Under the pieces are notes generated by a model. The model was not told the DNA's origin. It made no database searches and saw only the letters and a list, made by a program, of their open reading frames with translations. From Aotearoamyces nothofagi (lineage: Eukaryota > Ascomycota > Leotiomycetes > Leotiales > Tympanidaceae): a stretch of 64,000 nt of DNA. How positions within the stretch are numbered: position 1 is the stretch's first letter; the number at the start of each line of letters is the position of its first letter. The translations under genes were made by a program, and so were the position numbers. Location: contig JADDTR010000019.1 in the NCBI GenBank assembly GCA_015345905.1, forward strand, positions 186,001-250,000, given 5' to 3'. Positions 11,569-21,772 of this stretch are shown here, in pieces.

Positions 11569-13070
11569 ATGACGGCCGGAACAGAACCCTTTCCACAGCT
11601 CTACGCTCGCGATCAGCTGAAGCCCTTGTCTACCGATATCGCCAATCAGCCGACAGTGAAACCTCGGCGGAAGTCGAGCGGCCTGGGTGGGGAGATCAGA
11701 GCTGGAGACACAGGCGTGCCTGCTGTTGCAACGTGGGATGAGAGACCGCCATCACCGACATTCCTGAAGGTGAGTAAATTGCAGAAATGCTTCAATCATC
11801 TTCAACTTCTACAAATGATTGCTGATCAGTATCGAAAGAAGCCATTCTCGAAACGGCGAAAAGCCAAGACGCTTTTTCAGAGATGGAAAAACTACGCCCT
11901 CAAAAACACTTGGGTGACCCCCTTTGTTATCCTCAATATCTTCCTCGGCCTATATATCATCAATCCTACCGAATCCAATCCTATAAGTCGCTTCATCTTT
12001 CTGTCCTACAAGCAACCAATTGAACCAGGGAGTCCGGTAGAAACCGCCCCTAAATACGGAAAAGGACTCTGGGACTTTGCCTTTGTCTCGTTTTATGTTG
12101 TTGTGCTCTCCTTTACACGAGAGTTTATCATGCAGACCGTGCTTCGCCCATTGGCACGCCGCGCAGGGCTCAGAAGTAGAGCGAAGCAATCCCGATTTAT
12201 GGAACAGATGTACACAGCCATTTATTTCGCCATTCTCGGCCCCACTGGCATGTATGTCATGTATCTCACACCCGTTTGGTATTTCAATGTACGCGGAATG
12301 TACGAAGACTACCCTCACAGAACTCTGATTCCAGAGGTGAAGTTTTATTACTTATTTCAGGCGGCATACTGGGCACAACAAGCCATTGTACTGGTTCTTG
12401 GAATGGAGAAGCCACGAAAAGACTTCAAAGAGCTAATCGGGCATCATATCGTTTCGCTGGCGCTCATTTGGGCAAGCTACAGGTTCCATTTCACCTATAT
12501 GGGACTAGCTGTGTATACCACCCATGATATCAGTGACTTCTTCCTAGCAGTAAGTTCTAATATCCCATTCTGAAACTATTGCTAACTAAACAGACTTCTA
12601 AAACCCTGAACTACCTTGATCACCCACTCGTTGGTCCTTATTTCGGTGTCTTCGTTGTCGTCTGGATTTACATGCGTCATTATTTAAACATTCGTATTCT
12701 TGTCTCCGAGTTCTACGAATTTAGGACAGTTGGGCCTTATGGGGTAGTCTGGGAGACGGAGCAGTACAAGGGGCCTTTGGCACAGTTTATCAGCACTTTC
12801 TTGCTTAGTGCGCTGCAAGCTCTCAATCTCTTCTGGCTCTATCACATCTTCAGGATTGCATACCGATTCCTATTTCACAACGCATTGGCTGATGACAGAA
12901 GTGAAGATGAGGAGACTGAGTTGGCCAATGAGAGAGAATTGGCCAGAATGAATGCCGAAGGTGTCGATGAGATGGCTGCACCGAAATTGCTTGTCAATGG
13001 GAAGCCAATGGCTGGAAGATCCACAGGGATGCACATGATGACGGATAAAGTGACGAACAGGAAGACATGA
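11569..13070 (+). CDS. Ceramide synthase, Lag1/Lac1 family (TLC domain)
   Basis: Exons 11569-11769, 11830-12549 and 12594-13070 give 465 aa. The start is the ATG of MTAGTEPFPQLYARDQ; upstream frame has no ATG. Intron 1 (60 nt) is a multiple of three and stop-free, so it could pass for coding sequence, but it has a GTGAGT donor, and its removal joins FLK to YRKK at the start of the conserved region. The TLC domain carries the Lag1 motif with the catalytic HH pair (IGHHIVSLALIWASYRFHFT, then THDISDFFLATSKTLNYL across the 44-nt intron 2). Several membrane segments are present, and the acidic cytosolic tail (about DDRSEDEETE) resembles yeast Lag1/Lac1 tails, which are casein-kinase-2 targets. The enzyme N-acylates sphingoid bases with acyl-CoA in the ER. 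I cannot tell whether it prefers C18 or very-long-chain acyl-CoA (LagA versus BarA types). Confidence 0.93.
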
Positions 13071-13930
13071 GGTCTCCGACAACGAGAGACCCAATCGGCA
13101 ACCCCGTGGAGGTGTTGACAGAAGAGGCGAAGTCATGCCAGCCACAACACGACGGTGCATCGATTTGGACACCATCACGTATGGTGAATGACAATCATTC
13201 CTCTTGCGATTATTAGAACACTGTCGCTACATTGGAAGCCGTAGATTCGACTTTGAGTCGTCTTGACACGGAGCAACGAGCCTACTAGGAGGCCTGCTTG
13301 CTAAACATGTATAATGACTATCTTTCTTGTACCCCTATTATCTACAATACAAAATTTAATTTTTTCATGAACCCTCAGCTGGGTGTTTAATTCCTTCTGT
13401 GGACCTCGTGGCACGGCAAAGATATCGTGGCAAGAAAGCCCCGCCATCTTTTTTCATACGCATCTCTTTTAAACGATCACTATCAACAGTCACAGCATGC
13501 GAAGAAGCCTCCTAGGCTATGACAGGAACAGTTTTGTATTAGTGCCCGTGACTCTACAAGTCCTCCCCAAAAGCGTCGATCCCATATCCAATCTACTCTC
13601 TCTCCTCCCCTCTTCTTCTTCTTCTTCTCTTCTCTCCCTTCTTTTCTCAGCTCAGATCCCAGGATCCCACGTCTCACGATCCACAAACGAGGGGGGAAAA
13701 GATCGCTCCCCCCCCCCCTCTCCTCCCAGACCGAGAGAGCAGGCGGCAGCAGATTAGCAATGACGGAAAGGGAAAGGGGTTCAGGGCAGAGAGGAAGGTG
13801 GGTGGTAGCAGATAACAAGCAAGGAAAGAAAGAACGCCGGGCCGACAGATATCAGACAAGACACAAGAGACAAGATGGCTTCAGAGCGCCAGGCAATGAG
13901 CGCGAGCAAAGCGGACCGGCGCTTTTTACT
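13071..13930. other. Intergenic with pyrimidine-rich tract
   Basis: Contains the 3' flank of the ceramide synthase gene. A strongly CT-rich tract with TTC runs and a C12-like run lies at about 13555-13730. Frames on the complementary strands here are by-products of that composition. No gene is supportable. Confidence 0.55.
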
Positions 13931-14089
13931 CTACTCTCCATCCGAGTCGTCGTGGCGCGAGCACGGGTGCCGCAGGTACGTGATGCGCTCCTTGGGGTAG
14001 TGGCCGCGGGCGTCCTTGTCGCGGCACGTGACGTAGTTCATCAGGCGCTTGCAGCCGCAGGTGTATTTCTCGTAGAAGTTGGCGCACAT
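13931..14089 (-). CDS. Small Cys-rich protein, 52 aa, unknown
   Basis: The frame starts MCANFYEKYTCGCKRL and ends SRHDDSDGE. It has five Cys in a spaced pattern (C2, C11, C13, C22, C43) and a composition unlike the surrounding low-complexity DNA. The open frame continues upstream without interruption into Pro-rich C-run DNA, so either the ATG used here is the true start or this is the last exon of a slightly longer gene. Short Cys-rich proteins with a CGC or CGH motif of this sort recur in filamentous fungi, but I do not know a function. There is no signal peptide in this version. Confidence is moderate because of its size. Confidence 0.4.
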   Translation of the reverse strand: MCANFYEKYTCGCKRLMNYVTCRDKDARGHYPKERITYLRHPCSRHDDSDGE

Positions 14090-15014
14090 TTCTAGGATAT
14101 GAGGGTAGGGGGGGGGGAAGGGGGGGTTCTTCTGACCTACTTGGTCTTTTTTGGGGGGAGGGGGTGTTGGGTGGAGTGGGGCTGGGCTGTCTGTGGAGAA
14201 TGTTTCTTTGTGGGTGCGGAGTGGTGTTTTTGGGGGTATGATGCGGTCGAGAGGGGCTGGAGGAGGGGAGGGGCTTATATATGCGTGGCTCTTCTTGCGC
14301 TGGGGAGGGGTGGATGGGGAGGTTCTGCTCGGGTAGGACGAAGGGGGTGGGAGGGTTGAAAGGGTGATTGATGTGACAATGGATGATGAATAAGGGCTTC
14401 TATCACTGGCTTTGTTTGGGTGGGATAAAGGGAAGGGAGAGTTGAAAGAGCGAGTGATGCAACAATGGATAATGAACAAAGTCTTTATCTAAACAGGAGG
14501 AATTCATTCCGCAACACAAAGAATACCTCTCTTTTCAAAGGATCCTGTTCACTTGCTTGCTTTGTGCTTGACTGGTTGAAATGTCTAGAGATTAATCGCC
14601 AGCATTAGAGGGGCCATTAGGAGACCTTCAAGTGTTCCAGCCCATCGTTGTTCTAGACGTTAGAACTGGCATAGTCCGGCAGTCAGATCTGAAGCAAGGT
14701 CGTCACTATCACGACTGAGGCTTCTTGGACGTACCATGTATCGTGGATATCGTTTGTCTAATGCCAAAGCGATCTCTATTTCACTATGATGCAAAACTCC
14801 CTATCTATCCATTCCAACTCCATCTTCATATCAAACTTAACACCGCTTAGGCCAATGATCTGGGAGACTTTAGTAGCGCTCATACTTGGCTGAGAATCCT
14901 TCGACCTTGCGGATAGCCGGATGCACCATTGTAATCCACCCGATCGTTATCAAAATGCCCCTATGCTCCTAGTAATGCCAATTCCAATAATGAAGACAAC
15001 CGCCGACTGCCGTC
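14090..15014. other. Intergenic with G-rich strand-asymmetric tract
   Basis: From about 14100 to 14345 the plus strand is dominated by G runs, including a run of about ten G, with few C. The long frames seen there on both strands are low-complexity. Beyond 14400 nothing is recognisable. Confidence 0.55.
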
Positions 15015-16199
15015 TCAGCTATGCCGAATCCTCCAATACGGCTCCTTCAATTTTTTTTCCATCATTCTCAGAGGTTTATCTATAAACCTATCTTCCAAAT
15101 CTTCGATTTTTAACCCATCTTCTTTAAGCTCGTAATCCGCCTGCAGAGGAGTATTGGGGTACGAATCTCCGCAGCTTGAGCTACTAATAGAGCTTGGCGA
15201 CGGAGGATCTATAGAAGGATTACACGAGATATCGTAGGTATCATGATCTTGTCTTTTAACGTATACGAATATAGGCGTAGGTGAACTAAAGTCATGTCCA
15301 TGTAGTTCACAATCAATGCCTGATGCTAGTCGGCGTCCATCTATTGTTGGCTCAGGTGGCGCTTGTAGGAAATCTTCGAGATGAGCCTGCAAGTTGCAAA
15401 GATGAAGGCCAGGATTTCCCGTCCAAGTGTTCATCATATTGGTGATATGGATAAAGCCCTTTGTATGACCGCCGTCTTCCCCTGCCCTTAATCCACAGCA
15501 GAGCAATAGATAGCAATGAACAAGCTCATGCAGAAAGGTTGAGAGGAGTAGATCACGGCTGTACAGCCCACCAAGAAGTAAAGGTTGAGAAAGTACGATG
15601 ACTGTCTCGACACCGCTTCGCCGAGAATATCGTAGCGTTGTCGTGCCTAAGAATTCGTGCTCATACCGAGGGTCATCCGGGGCCCATGTATCAGACCAAT
15701 GCCAATGTACTCGGTCCCCTAGAATACCGTCGAAGAAGACATTATCGACAGCTACCTTGATACTATCGAGCGTATCGCGATCGAAGGGTAGCTGACGCCG
15801 GTTGACCAAATTCCGTAAGATCCTCCCGTAGACCTGATTATGACGCTGCTTGAAGCATTTCCTAACATGAGATACAGCTTGATCATCTGTGAAATCTCCA
15901 AATCTCAGATCGATGCTAGGATTACCACGAGGTACTTTTGAATTTCTGCATGGCGATCGCTCCATCGAGTACCTTGTGCGACGATCCAATTTGAGGCTAT
16001 TCAAGGGACCGATTTGCCTCGATTTTGACATTATCCGGTGTTCGATGCCAGGAAATTGTCTGTGCGAGCGGTATTGGCAATTGGTCATGAAATTATTTCT
16101 GGATAATTGATCATTGTCGTCGGGAAAGAAATCCTGATTTGAGAGTAATTCCAGTCTGGTAGCCATGAGTTTGACAGCATAAGCCACATAAGAAGGCAT
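15015..16199 (-). CDS. SprT-like metalloprotease-like protein
   Basis: A single open frame of 394 aa from MPSYVAYAVK, or 383 aa from MATRLELLSNQDFF at 16166; the latter is equally possible. The central part is SprT-like: LLLSTFLHELVHCYLLLCCG holds the HExxH zinc-protease motif, and AGEDGGHTKGFIHI supplies the third histidine typical of the family. The flanking WSDTWAPDDPRYEHEFLG and TTTLRYSRR fit a strand-rich core. SprT-like proteins include the DNA-protein crosslink protease Spartan/Wss1-related group, but many fungal members are uncharacterised. No SHP box, PIP box or UBZ finger is evident in the C-terminal acidic tail, so I do not claim Spartan function. Neighbours give no clue. Confidence 0.75.
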   Translation of the reverse strand: MPSYVAYAVKLMATRLELLSNQDFFPDDNDQLSRNNFMTNCQYRSHRQFPGIEHRIMSKSRQIGPLNSLKLDRRTRYSMERSPCRNSKVPRGNPSIDLRFGDFTDDQAVSHVRKCFKQRHNQVYGRILRNLVNRRQLPFDRDTLDSIKVAVDNVFFDGILGDRVHWHWSDTWAPDDPRYEHEFLGTTTLRYSRRSGVETVIVLSQPLLLGGLYSRDLLLSTFLHELVHCYLLLCCGLRAGEDGGHTKGFIHITNMMNTWTGNPGLHLCNLQAHLEDFLQAPPEPTIDGRRLASGIDCELHGHDFSSPTPIFVYVKRQDHDTYDISCNPSIDPPSPSSISSSSCGDSYPNTPLQADYELKEDGLKIEDLEDRFIDKPLRMMEKKLKEPYWRIRHS

Positions 16200-17609
16200 A
16201 CTTTTGATACGAGATAGTACAATAGTACTCAGGTACAACAACCCATATTGCTTTTAGAATTGATGAGACTATACTTGTACGTATATCATTACTGCAGTAC
16301 GCGCAGAGACTGCAAGGATGGCGTTGCATGCGCCATTCCCAATAAAAAAAAGTGAGGCTTACCTTCGTGCACGATTATCGTATCTTTGTCTAGATGCCCC
16401 ATCACGCCGCCATTTTTATGTACGCACTGTGCCCTGCAATTAATTTCTTCTGGAACGCCTCCGCGAGGAATCAGACGCAGATAATCCTAATATGAGGCGG
16501 TCTACTTGTCCAATGGGAACCTAGCGATTGCATAACTCGCCCAACAAATCGTGCATTATGCTGTTGTGACTACGAGCGTGTCTTTTGCAATGTTTTCACA
16601 CAGTCAGCGTTGTAACAGAAACAGGAGCAGAACCGCAATTCAAGTCCCTCACTGGCGTATTTCAATTGATACTATAGCAAATGTCCAGCGGTGGTGAGGC
16701 ATGGACGATTAGCGAATGTCGGCTTGCGTTTTGCCTCGTGTTAGCGACTCGATATGGTCGTCATCACGGCGGTCGTGGGCTAATCTGCAGGGCTACCAAT
16801 TTCTTGCCAGAAATGCCGCGAGTACCGTGGCACTATGCAATTGTACCGTGCTCATCACCTACATAAGATGATAAGACAGTACCAGCGAGGACTTGAGAAA
16901 TCCGTTTCCCGAACTCCGAACTGTGCGAATAGGTTCTGCCCCTCGAGCACCTCGTACTGCCGCCGTCACCTTGAGCATTGCTCACCGCTAGAGTCTAGAC
17001 CGTGTTCTTCGAGGCTGACGCTGACATTATCTGCTCAAGTGATATTGTACATGGATACCTCCTTGAGCCTTCTCGCGATAAAGCAATGTGGTTCATTGGA
17101 TAGGCTGCCCTATTATTAGATGACGCTGGAAGTATTTCTTCGGCGAGGATGAATATAGTAATGGCCGGATCTGTAGATCGCCATTCACTATTTGGATTTG
17201 GCAATATCCACTCGGCTGTTGGAAATTGCGTTTGGTTTCTAACTGATATCCACTATCTCTGAACCAACTTCACGGAAATGTGGTCCTTCGAGTAAAGTTA
17301 AGTCAAGTCATAAGTGGGAATCTTCTGCTGTCGACACTGATAAGATATCAACCCATTTCATGATCAGCCATGCTGTGCCCAAAATAAGGAATTGGAGTTT
17401 TCCACATCATCAGGGTGATCCGGACTATTGAATGTGATCGACCTATGGAAAATCCAACCTCAAGGGACCAAGACCTAAGCTATCCAGGATGCCTTTCTAT
17501 ATCTCGGTAAGATCAGGCTTATATAGTAATCTTTTGGATACAGCCTCGGTCCGGACACGCCAGCGGTCACGCAACGTGATTTGGAGGCCACGAGTGTTGG
17601 AGCGGGGCC
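16200..17609. other. Intergenic, nothing recognised
   Basis: No frame of convincing composition, no repeat and no RNA gene that I can support in this 1.4-kb stretch between two minus-strand genes. It should include the promoter of the SprT-like gene. Confidence 0.55.
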
Positions 17610-19711
17610 TTAATTCACTCCAAGGCCTAATCCTAGGCCCCTGACGAATCGCACCTCATCTGCTTGCCTTTCTAACGCCCGACGCATTGTCTGTTCATAA
17701 ACCCTTTCCTCCCTTTCTCGGTGGGTCTCTTCTAATGTTTTAGCTGTTTCTTCAAAGTCCGAACTTGTAAATCCAGGTTTGCCAGAGAAGCTAAGCAGCC
17801 CTATTTTGTCGCCCGTCCACAATAGAAGATCATCCTGATTTACAGGAGCGGGATATTTCCCTGTGTTTGTGTGTAGTATCTTTCTTACAATATCTCCTGA
17901 GCCAGAATCCATGTATGAATCCCCAAGAGTGCCAAAGATTCCGCGGGGAGCTTCGATAGACCCATGTCCGATATTCCAGCGCCTTACTTCAGTAAAACCA
18001 TCACGCTCCATCCATTTCACATTCCCACCACCATCTGAGAAGACGATACGGGTTCCATGACTAGCAACAGATAGCACCTTTGAGTTTGATGATGTCTGTC
18101 GATTCTTCAGCGTTGAATCTTTAACCTTTCCTGCGGAAGGGTCTGAAGACGTATTTGCATGATGAGTTAAAGAAGAAAGTCCATAAAGCTCAAGGGAGCC
18201 TTTACTATTATACTCGCCACCAGCAATGATAGTGTTGCCTGATGATGCCTTTGCCGCCTCGATTTCCTCCATAGATAGCCCACAGCGACGCATAAGGTCT
18301 TTCTCTCGTGTTGTAAACGGATATGGAATAGACGCTAAGCTACACAATCTAGCTCCTGAGTGTATCGTGCCTCTGAGCTTTGGAAAGTATCTCCGGTCAT
18401 AGTTAAGAATGCTCGGGAAACGCCCAGCAACATATATTTCGCCGCTGCCATCCCAGTTATCTTCTGACGTTGGAAGATGGAGGATGGACAAGGGCCCGGG
18501 ATGGAATAACGGGGCATAATTAGGACTAGGTTGAGGATAAAAAAGGGTTCGGAAGGACGGACGGCTTGAATGCAATCCAGCCTCACCTGGTAATGAATCC
18601 AGCCGTTCTGCGACTTGAGAAGGCTGAGCAAGTATTGCATGGGCACGGGGATCGTGCAGATGCAGACTTAGGCTTGTTCCAACAGTAATAGGCACGAACC
18701 GCTTCGCTTCAGATAAAGCAGATATCGAGAACGGAAATGTCTCTCGACTTACGGCTTTGAGAGTTTCCAAGTCAACTTCAATTAGATCTTTTTTCAAACA
18801 ATCAGCTTAGTATGTGGTACCTCGAGAATGTGAAAGAACGAACGGTTTATAGTGAAGTGCCCAGTAAAGAGATAATGCCCCTGACTCGCTCTGAGGTTGG
18901 TAACAGCATAGGGAAAACGTACCACTCTGAACCGCAATGTAAGCCTTACTACGATCGCTATCGATGCTAACACATTCTGTGACCCCAGTGCTAATCATTT
19001 TCGAACGCGTGTAACCATCAGATCGATCGGACCCGGTGATAGACAAAGTTCCTGATGGACTTCGGCCAATAATACTACCTTTCTTATCTAACGTACCACT
19101 CAGGTCCCAGAGGCAGACGCTTCCGTCGTCCAAGGGTGAAACTGCTAGAGATGCATTCGGGCTGCCGGGAGGGTTGTACATTCCCAGCCCTCGCACTTCC
19201 AATAGCTCATGTTCGGCGCTCTCGCGATTTCGGGGCTGCTGTAGCCAGCTAGTCGTTATGGGCGCTGAGCGATAGATAAACTCGGAATACCAATCAACCT
19301 TCTCTGTTGAATAGGAAGGATCCCAGTTCGCCATTATACGAATCCTTTCATTCGCCCACACAGGGGAATCCTGTGTTCCCTTCTTTGGTTTCGAACTGGT
19401 CGTATCCTGTCGATCGTGGTCAAGTATTCTTTGTAGATCGTGAAAGCGAGGCTCTCGAACGGGCGCACTGGCTTCAAGCTCTCTCCGCCGCCGCAGATTC
19501 TCCAGGAAGGAGGAGCTCTCGAAACATTCATTGCGCCACAAGCTGTTATCACGAGCTATGGTCAGGAATCGATGGCAGACGAGCTGCAACTGGACAATCT
19601 CGAGCGGCTCAAGAACTACAGTCTATTAGCCAAGAACATGGGGCCTGTCTTGATGGTATTGGGCGTACATCTTGTAATGTGAAGGATAATCTCAGAAGGC
19701 AGGATATCCAT
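17610..19711 (-). CDS. F-box protein with WD40-like C-terminal region
   Basis: Exons 19669-19711, 18923-19615 and 17610-18787 give 637 aa. The F-box is right at the N-terminus and is only seen when intron 1 (53 nt) is removed: MDILPSEIILHITRF joins LEPLEIVQLQLVCHRFLTIA, followed by RDNSLWRNECF. Intron 2 (135 nt, GTACGT donor, phase 1) joins YIAVQS to DLIEVDLETLK. The rest reads as degenerate beta-propeller blades, for example LAVSPLDDGSVCLWDLSGTL and LLWTGDKIGLLSF. F-box proteins of this type act as substrate receptors of SCF ubiquitin ligases, with the F-box binding Skp1 and the propeller binding a target. The target is unknown and no specific ortholog is claimed. Confidence 0.8.
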
Positions 19712-21772
19712 TCTGCTAGAATATTCTCTATCTGGTAGCTGGGGCTACCTCTAATCCCTCTATTGCTCCTACGCGCCCTTCTTGCTTGGCCGTTGCTGCT
19801 CGGCGAAGCAAGTAGAGAATCGCGGGCAAGTGTTCAGCGATAACTGCGTTATCGCATCATGCCTGTGGGGCGTACGCCAATGCGCTCTTAAAGCCAATCA
19901 CCAATGCTTCCGCACTGTAGCTCCCTTTTACTGACTCGGGAGATACCTCCGTTTCATTAGTTCATATTTCCAGCGTCCTAATAACAACGTCAATCAAGGT
20001 TCCATGGATACAGCGCTTCTATATTCAAGAACCTAAGGGCAAATGTACGCCAGTAGTCCATGCATATATTCTTCTGGTAATTGATATGGTTGTATGGTTA
20101 TCTCTTCAACGTCTCGGGGACGAGGCCGTTCGCGAAATTGAATACACGCCTAGCATGGAAACCAAGCAATTTTTAACAAATCACGATGCTGCGACTGCCA
20201 GTTAACGACGACAACTTTGGCCGAATTTCCAAAAGGAGGCACAGAGATAGAACTGCGTCTTCTGAATCTCTTGTGGAAGTTGTTATGCCGTGGTGCTACA
20301 CTGCCACCAAAAAACATATGCATCTCTAGTGTTTGCAGGTGTGCGCATTCAATGAGTCGGAAGTCGTAGGATTTTGATATGAGGTCAGCCAGATGCAGAC
20401 AGCCTTCCTTGAGCCTGCATAAACAGTAAAGACCTCATATGCGGTAGTGTAAGAGTCTCTCTTTCACATCAACCTGATTAAACAGGACATGCCACGAAAT
20501 AGCAACACCACTCCATTAGTTGATTACAGATCATGGCGAGGCGCCTAGCCATGTCTCCTAAGCTCTACCGTTAAGCTAGAACCTACAATCCAAAATAAGA
20601 TATGTACTGTGAACGAACAGTCGGCATTTGATGTTTGAAGATGTCTCGTGCAGGACTCTGGAAACTGGTAAGTGTTTAAGATTTTGAAGACCGACTGGGG
20701 GAAGAGTGCCTACCAATTTGGCTGTCATCTCCCACCGTAAGTACCATATTTCCGCATGTCTGCATGATCTTCAGTTGGCCTACCCACTATTCATTCCTAC
20801 TTTCATCTACTCTCCTTTCTCTAAAAACTTTTTGTTCTGCAGTCGAACTCCCTCGGAGTTGTCGAAGAAATATATCCCTTAACCGGCGTCAGTATCGATT
20901 GACAATGATACCTGGCCAAGTCCATAGACCTTTCAAGATGTATCATTCACAAGCTAAGGAAACCCCTTTGAAAGAAGCATGCAATGAATGGCCACTTACA
21001 TCATTTCATTTCATCTCATCTCATCTGGTTGGGGGGTGGGGGTAAGGAAGAAAGCAGCTCAAAACACTGTAGAGAAGTCGACAGTGCAATTTGACATATA
21101 ACACAAAGACTCAGCTGTAAGCGAGTGTCATATAAGGCAGTTACTGGGCAAGAATTAACGGGATATACCGATGGCTACAGTGACTTGATTATTTGACGCT
21201 AGTCCAAAAGGTTGACCTGAGGAGCTGCAACCTACAACATCCTCTATCTTTCAATGTCACATTTTAAATCTTTCATCTTGAATTAATTACAACGTCAAAT
21301 TTGGTGTTGTTGGCCGGTCTACTTTACAGAGTTCAGTCTGGCCAAGGCTGTGCCTCCGAGCAGTCCTGGGCATTGATACCTACACTCCACCTGTGCTCAC
21401 CTCTACTTCCTGCAAACATTCAAATCTAGAGGAACAACGGCCACATCAGAGGTTGGTCTTATGCTGGCGCCAGTCATCGGGCTGCTGAAGGTGTCGGTTA
21501 TTGGTTTGATATTTGACTTCTTTCTGGTGTTTTGGATCTCCTTGAGATCGGAATCCACAACAACCAACCACGAATAAGACCAACATTACAACTTTCCGGT
21601 AGCAATTTGTGTTTTCTATCACTGCAATACAATCACTGTGGATGGCTACTTGTTCCAAGGAGTAGTTAACTTGTTCTGATCTCTGACAGCAACATCCACC
21701 TTCAAGCTCTCGGCCTATAACCCAAATCTTTCGCGTCTGGAGGTTAGGGCATCGCTCTTTCCCCTATGATCG
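19712..21772. other. Long intergenic stretch, nothing recognised
   Basis: Divergent promoter region of about 2 kb between the F-box gene and the large membrane protein. On the minus strand near 20545-20585 there is a good tRNA A-box/D-arm lookalike (TAGCTTAACGGTAGAGC), but no matching anticodon arm or B-box, so it is not called. No coding signal is seen. Confidence 0.55.

Noticed and set aside
18788-18820. 33-nt intron in the F-box gene (GTACCACA donor)
   Set aside because: Too short for this genome; the GTACGT donor at 18922 gives a 135-nt intron and a better join.
20540-20590. tRNA D-arm/A-box lookalike on the minus strand (TAGCTTAACGGTAGAGC)
   Set aside because: The D-arm pairs well but the following anticodon stem does not, and no B-box is found; at most a tRNA fragment.
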